Origin: Falsiruegeria mediterranea M17
Lineage (GTDB): Bacteria > Pseudomonadota > Alphaproteobacteria > Rhodobacterales > Rhodobacteraceae
Assembly: GCF_900302455.1 (NCBI RefSeq)
Contig: NZ_ONZG01000006.1
Coordinates: forward strand, 248,001-312,000
Reading direction: 5' to 3'
Length of the DNA stretch: 64,000 nucleotides
This document shows positions 59,679 to 64,000 of this stretch, one piece after another. The position numbers and the translations under genes were made by a program. Under the pieces are notes generated by a model. The model was not told the origin of the DNA. It worked only from the letters and a program-made list of their open reading frames with translations, and ran no database searches. Within the stretch, counting starts at the first letter, position 1; each line of letters begins with the position of its first letter.

Positions 59679-60622
59679 GGTTCACCTCGTGTGCGGCGCC
59701 GGAACACGGATTGATCCAACATGCGTTGCACTTCTGAGAGAAGCTGCTTGGCCGCTGGGGGCAGTGGACGTTCCCGCAGCCATGCGGCTACGCCGGATAT
59801 GGTGCTATCGTTGAACGGCCACCCTTGGACTTCGACTTTGCGCACTAGGCCTGTAGCGACCTCTTGATGAATTATGAACTCAGGCAGGATGGCCAATGCA
59901 TTGGTTCTTAACAGTAGCTGACGCAGCAAACCGAAATCCTGCGATGTCAGAAACGTACCGCGCAGATCTTGAAGCCCCGTGAAAGCGTCGGGATATGCAT
60001 CAAGAATGCGCCACAGGAACCAGTCTGGAACGTCTCCGCCAATGACCGACAGATGTCGCAGGTCGTTGATAAGAATAGTTGGTTTCGACAGCAAAGCGTG
60101 ATCAGACCGACAAAACAGAGCGGGCGGTTGCAAAACAAGCTTGCGATAGCTCAGCACGTCCTCCTCGCGATCCGGCTGAAGGCCAAGATACATGTCTATT
60201 TCGCGATTGCGCAGGCGCTTTTCCCATCTTGCGCGATTGCAGGAGAGGACCGTAAATTGCAACGATGGATGTTTGTTTATCATCTTGGCAAGAGGCAGGG
60301 AAAGCAGGCTTTCGCTGACTGCGGGATCCACTCCGATAACCAACCTGCCGCCTTGATGGCTCTCCATCAGCTGTAAATCGCGCGCTGCGGTATCCATGTC
60401 GTTTAGCGAGCGTCTGGCTGATTCGATTAGCCGTTCGCCAAAGGCCGTAGGCACGGTACGCCCTCGGGTACGATCAAACAATTCAACACCGTAGCTTTCT
60501 TCGAGCTTGCGAATTGTTTGGCTCACAGCCGAATGGGAAACACCTAAAGCCTCACCAGCCAAGCGAAAATTGCCAGTGTCACCAAGCGCAACAAGTTGCC
60601 TGAGAGGGTTAAGGCTGTCCAT
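59675..60622 (-). CDS. LysR family transcriptional regulator
   Basis: 315-aa LysR regulator. The helix-turn-helix reads FRLAGEALGVSHSAVSQTIR at about residues 19-38, and the effector domain starts near residue 90 (GGRLVIGVDPAVSESLL). It is divergent from the fused SDR-monooxygenase-esterase gene across 84 bp that contain a perfect 17-bp palindrome, the classic arrangement for a LysR regulator and its target. It overlaps the MFS gene stop. The likely inducer is an alcohol or ketone handled by the fused enzyme. Confidence 0.9.
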   Translation of the reverse strand: MDSLNPLRQLVALGDTGNFRLAGEALGVSHSAVSQTIRKLEESYGVELFDRTRGRTVPTAFGERLIESARRSLNDMDTAARDLQLMESHQGGRLVIGVDPAVSESLLSLPLAKMINKHPSLQFTVLSCNRARWEKRLRNREIDMYLGLQPDREEDVLSYRKLVLQPPALFCRSDHALLSKPTILINDLRHLSVIGGDVPDWFLWRILDAYPDAFTGLQDLRGTFLTSQDFGLLRQLLLRTNALAILPEFIIHQEVATGLVRKVEVQGWPFNDSTISGVAAWLRERPLPPAAKQLLSEVQRMLDQSVFRRRTRGEP

Positions 60623-60633
60623 TTGAATACCCC

Positions 60634-60650
60634 TGTAAGCATTGCTTACA
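60634..60650. promoter_or_regulatory. Perfect 17-bp palindrome in divergent LysR promoter
   Basis: TGTAAGCA-T-TGCTTACA: an 8-1-8 perfect palindrome, 12 bases before the LysR start and 57 before the fused-enzyme start. It contains the T-N11-A core expected for LysR proteins. A degenerate copy lies upstream of the MFS gene. Confidence 0.7.
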
Positions 60651-60706
60651 TTCTTTACAAGTTAGGTTAGCAGGTCAAACTTTGCATTGTGAGCAGAGGA
60701 TGATTT

Positions 60707-63700
60707 ATGGAATTCGAAGGTAAAGTCGCATTTGTCACTGGGGGGGCGAATGGCATCGGTTTGGCGATTGCCAATTCGTTGGGTCGGCGTGGCATGTGCG
60801 TCATGATTGCGGACATCGACAGCGACACATTGGTCCAAAGCTGTGCAAAGCTTTGCGATAAGGGCATCGATGCAGCTTGGGTGAAATGTGATGTCTCGGA
60901 CCCGGCATCGGTGAAGAAGGCCGTCGAAGCTACTCTCGAACGATTTGGCAAAGTTCATTTCCTGGCGAATAACGCTGGTGTGTCCTTGGGGGGAGAGACA
61001 GGAACAATTCCCATCGAAGACTGGAATTGGATTCTTGGCATCAACTTGATGGGCGCAGTGCATTGCACCGAAGCATTGGTCCCCGTGTTCAAAACGCAAA
61101 GCGAGGGCGGCTTTATCTTGAACACTGCGTCCATGGCAGGGCACCTCGCCTTGCCCGGCGGTGGCCCCTACAATGCATCAAAGTTTGGTCTGGTTGGATA
61201 TAGCGAGGCACTGCGTCAGGAATTTGCGTCTACCGACATCGGCGTCGGCCTGTTGTGCCCCGGATGGGTGCGCACAGATATTCATAAAAGTGCCCAAGGA
61301 AGCCCGTCGAAAAAAGAGAGTGAAGTCCCTCGTGAACAAACGGAGCAGGACCGGCAGGTGGCTGCCGCGATTGATGCGGGACTGGAGCCGGACGTCGTCG
61401 CCGAGTGGGCCCTGGATCAGATCGACAAAGGGCGTTTTTACATCTTCACACAAGCCGATCTTGCGCCTTTCGTTGCAGGGCGGTTCTCCGAGATCGAGAC
61501 CGATTTGCAAGCAAGCGCAGCCATCGAAGACTATGCGCTTGAGCACGCCATTGGGGTCGGCCAGGAACCGTTGGACGTGGCCGTTATCGGCGCAGGTTTT
61601 TCCGGAATCTGCGCGGCAATCAAACTGCAAGAAAGTGGCATCGTTAACTTTCGCGTCTTTGAAAAAAGCGATGGTCTTGGCGGCACTTGGTGGCACAACC
61701 GCTATCCGGGGGCAGCCTGTGACATCCCCTCGCACTTCTATTGCTACTCTTTCGAGATGAACCCCGACTGGAGCCGTTTCTATGCACCGCAGAAAGAGAT
61801 ACAGTCCTATATCCAACATTGCGCCGAAAAGTATGGCGTGCGGGATCGGATAAGCCTGAAGTGCGAGATCACCGAGCTTCAATTTGACGAAACCAGCTCG
61901 CTGTGGATCGTTCGTTTTGAAGACGGATCAGAAGTTCGTGCTCGCTTTGTCGTAAATGCGACCGGTGGGCTGCACAAGCCGTTCATTCCCAATTTCCCCG
62001 GACGCGAGAAATTTGACGGCGTCGAAATGCACACGGCGGAATGGGACGAGAATTTTGATCCTACCGGCAAGCGTATTGCTGTCATCGGAAGCGCAGCAAG
62101 CGCAATTCAAGCAGTTCCCCAATTGGCTCAGACCGCAGAGCATGTCACGCTATATCAGCGCACGCCCAACTACATCGCGGCGCGCGAAGATTTTGGGTAC
62201 TCCGACGAGGAAAAACACAGCTTCCGCAGAGATCCTTCGAAAATGCAGGCGGTTCGGAAGGAACAGTTCGAAGACAAGGACACCCGGCTTTACCCGATTG
62301 TCGTAAGTCCCGCGATCCGCAAGATTGCCGAAGCTGAAATCAAAGCGCACATGCGTTCGCAGATCAACGATCCAGCCCTCGCTGACAAGCTGATGCCAAA
62401 TTACGAACTTGGCTGTAAGCGCATCCTGATCTCGGACGACTTCCTGCCCGCGCTCAATCGCTCCAACGTAACACTTGAAACCGCCCCAATCACGGCAATT
62501 GAATCGGCTGGTGTCAAAACCGAAGAGGCGCTGGCGCCGGTGGATGCGATCATCTATGCGACGGGGTTTGATATCGAAGGGCAGCGGTCTGCCTTCCGCG
62601 TGATAGGGCAGAACGGCCGCTCGTTGGAAGACATCTGGCAGTCACGCGCTGACGCCTATAAATCCAGCATGGTTCCTGACTTGCCGAACTATTTCCTGGT
62701 GACTGGTCCCAACTCCGGTGTCGGCACCACTTCGGTTGTTTATCTGATCGAACAATCCGTGGACTGGATCGTTGACGTTATGAAATTGGCAGGGCGTGAT
62801 CGCTTGGTTTCGGTGAGTGATGAGACTTGCCATAAGTTCAGTGACACATTGCAATCGCAGTTGGACAACACCGTTTGGGCGTCCGGGTGTGATAGCTGGT
62901 ACATCGGTTCAAATGGCCGCATCGAAACTCTTTTTCCGGGCAATGCACGGGATTTTGCAAACCAGATGAGCCATGTGGACGAGGCAGAGTTTGTTCTGAC
63001 CGAACTTGCATCCAACAAAGGCAAACCACCCCGCAACTGGACGGCCAGAAGGCAAGCAGGCAAAGATCCGACACCAGCACGTAAATTGGATCCCACAATC
63101 GGGACGATCCTGTCATCTCCGGACGCCAAGAATGGCCCCAAGATGCAAGAGATGTCTGCCCCGGATGCCCGTGCATTGTTCTCTGCGATGGTTGAAAGAC
63201 TGGAAGCTCCGATCTCAATCCCATGCGCCATTGAAGACGGGGCCATGGAGCTTGAAGGCCGAACCCTGAACTACCGGGTCTACAGGCCCGCCGAGGCGAG
63301 TCCCGAGGCGGCCGGAATGGTGTTCTTTCATGGTGGCGGATGGGTGATCGGGGATCTGGACACTCATGACAATGCCTGCCGCGCACTTGCGATTGGAAGC
63401 GGCGTTACGCTGATTTCCGTGGACTACCGCCGCGCGCCGGAATTCAAATTCCCTGCGCCCGTCGAAGACGCCCGGGATGCATATCTCTGGGTGGTTCAAA
63501 ACGCAGCCGCACTTGGCCTTGATCCAACGCGCATTGGCGTAGGAGGTGACTCCGCCGGCGCGAACCTATCAGCAGTGACTGCTCAGTTGTTGCGTGACGC
63601 AGACGGTCCGAAATGTGCCTGGAGTGCGTTGATCTATCCTTCTGTTGCTGCGGGGTATGAAACACCATCGTCCATCGAGTTTGCCGAAGGTTTTGGGTTG

Positions 63701-64000
63701 GATGCAGCGTTGCAGGATTGGTTTGCGCGCCATTACATCCCCGAAGGCGTCGATTGGGAAGACCCGCGAATTTCACCGCTACGGGCTGTAACTCACGCAA
63801 ACCTGCCGCCCGCATTGATTGCGACAGCCGGTTTTGATCCATTGCGCGACGCAGGGCAGGAATTTGCCACCGCACTAAGGGATGCGGGCGTGTCAGTAGA
63901 TTACGTCGAATACAGCAGCCTAATCCACGGCTTCAAAAGCTGGGTTGGCATTATTCCGGACGCCGCTGCGGCCTTACACGACATTGCTGAACGCATAGGG
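60707..64000 (+). CDS. Three-domain fusion: short-chain dehydrogenase, Baeyer-Villiger monooxygenase and HSL-family esterase (partial at right edge)
   Basis: One frame runs from the ATG at 60707 (GAGGA upstream) to the window edge, 1098 codons without a stop. Domain 1 (about residues 1-270) is a short-chain dehydrogenase: TGGANGIG, NNAG at 88-91, Ser142, Tyr155, Lys159. Domain 2 (about 285-800) is a type I Baeyer-Villiger monooxygenase: GAGFSG at 295-300, GGTWWHNRYPGAACD, the fingerprint FDGVEMHTAEWD at 436-447, and the second Rossmann GSAAS at 461. Domain 3 (from about 840) is a hormone-sensitive-lipase-type esterase: HGGGW at 875, GDSAG with Ser949, Asp1044, and His1074 in IHGF. All triads are complete. 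Only a few C-terminal residues should be missing. The logical reaction is alcohol to ketone to ester/lactone to hydroxy acid. Confidence 0.92.
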   Translation, partial: MEFEGKVAFVTGGANGIGLAIANSLGRRGMCVMIADIDSDTLVQSCAKLCDKGIDAAWVKCDVSDPASVKKAVEATLERFGKVHFLANNAGVSLGGETGTIPIEDWNWILGINLMGAVHCTEALVPVFKTQSEGGFILNTASMAGHLALPGGGPYNASKFGLVGYSEALRQEFASTDIGVGLLCPGWVRTDIHKSAQGSPSKKESEVPREQTEQDRQVAAAIDAGLEPDVVAEWALDQIDKGRFYIFTQADLAPFVAGRFSEIETDLQASAAIEDYALEHAIGVGQEPLDVAVIGAGFSGICAAIKLQESGIVNFRVFEKSDGLGGTWWHNRYPGAACDIPSHFYCYSFEMNPDWSRFYAPQKEIQSYIQHCAEKYGVRDRISLKCEITELQFDETSSLWIVRFEDGSEVRARFVVNATGGLHKPFIPNFPGREKFDGVEMHTAEWDENFDPTGKRIAVIGSAASAIQAVPQLAQTAEHVTLYQRTPNYIAAREDFGYSDEEKHSFRRDPSKMQAVRKEQFEDKDTRLYPIVVSPAIRKIAEAEIKAHMRSQINDPALADKLMPNYELGCKRILISDDFLPALNRSNVTLETAPITAIESAGVKTEEALAPVDAIIYATGFDIEGQRSAFRVIGQNGRSLEDIWQSRADAYKSSMVPDLPNYFLVTGPNSGVGTTSVVYLIEQSVDWIVDVMKLAGRDRLVSVSDETCHKFSDTLQSQLDNTVWASGCDSWYIGSNGRIETLFPGNARDFANQMSHVDEAEFVLTELASNKGKPPRNWTARRQAGKDPTPARKLDPTIGTILSSPDAKNGPKMQEMSAPDARALFSAMVERLEAPISIPCAIEDGAMELEGRTLNYRVYRPAEASPEAAGMVFFHGGGWVIGDLDTHDNACRALAIGSGVTLISVDYRRAPEFKFPAPVEDARDAYLWVVQNAAALGLDPTRIGVGGDSAGANLSAVTAQLLRDADGPKCAWSALIYPSVAAGYETPSSIEFAEGFGLDAALQDWFARHYIPEGVDWEDPRISPLRAVTHANLPPALIATAGFDPLRDAGQEFATALRDAGVSVDYVEYSSLIHGFKSWVGIIPDAAAALHDIAERIG

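Noticed and set aside
1-64000. CRISPR arrays, tRNA or rRNA genes, prophage or plasmid origin
   Set aside because: No regularly spaced repeats, tRNA-like cloverleaf sequences, rRNA stretches, integrase or replication genes were seen in the window.

Overview
The window is a compact, high-GC, metabolically specialised piece of an alphaproteobacterial genome. Gene content, tight overlapping operons, many HAAT (Liv-type) importers, a coenzyme-B12-dependent ribonucleotide reductase and an NAD-linked Mo formate dehydrogenase point to a marine Roseobacter-type Rhodobacteraceae. This is inferred from gene families and style; there is no rRNA to confirm it. No tRNA, rRNA, CRISPR or phage genes were found. 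Apart from one IS5-type element the region is catabolic, with 49 intact or edge-cut protein genes, one broken transposase and the large partial gene at the right edge.

Region 1 (1-11075, minus) is one long operon: a molybdenum hydroxylase (separate FAD subunit; 2Fe-2S and Mo subunits fused), a 6-hydroxynicotinate-reductase-like Fe-S protein, a UPF0280 protein, two tandem DUF1185 proteins, then a Liv importer (binding protein, fused LivH-LivM, LivG). It looks like uptake and reductive opening of an N-heteroaromatic acid, nicotinate or a relative. Region 2 (11458-29705) holds a second, complete liv operon, two TetR genes, and a plus-strand pathway: luciferase-like monooxygenase, flavin reductase, NTF2-like protein, amidase, acyl-CoA ligase, thiolase, hydroxyacyl-CoA dehydrogenase/hydratase, acyl-CoA dehydrogenase and a cyclase. 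Region 3 (29829-41050) has a secreted DUF1501/DUF1800 pair, DUF2141, an aldehyde dehydrogenase, a GPH-type transporter, a Rieske oxygenase, a second CoA ligase and a LysR gene.

One 18-bp palindromic operator (TTAGTGAACGTTCACTAA) recurs at five promoters in regions 2 and 3, mostly at the same distance from a TTGACA-type -35 box. Two copies lie between a TetR gene and the luciferase-like monooxygenase operon. The importer, monooxygenase pathway, transporter/Rieske pair and CoA ligase therefore look like one regulon for one unidentified substrate, with that TetR protein as the likely repressor.

Region 4 (41136-56985) contains formate dehydrogenase, a DUF3302/HlyD pair, a small ABM-domain operon behind a tandem palindromic operator, an HpaI-type aldolase, an acyl-CoA dehydrogenase/crotonase pair with a divergent AraC gene, another cyclase, DUF1489 and nrdJ. 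Region 5 (57111-64000) starts with a dead IS5-type element, followed by a second GPH transporter, a LysR regulator and, divergently, the most striking gene of the window: one reading frame encoding a short-chain dehydrogenase, a type I Baeyer-Villiger monooxygenase and an HSL-family esterase, all with intact catalytic motifs. Together these would convert alcohol to ketone to ester to acid plus alcohol in one polypeptide. A perfect 17-bp palindrome at its promoter is repeated, degenerate, in front of the transporter.
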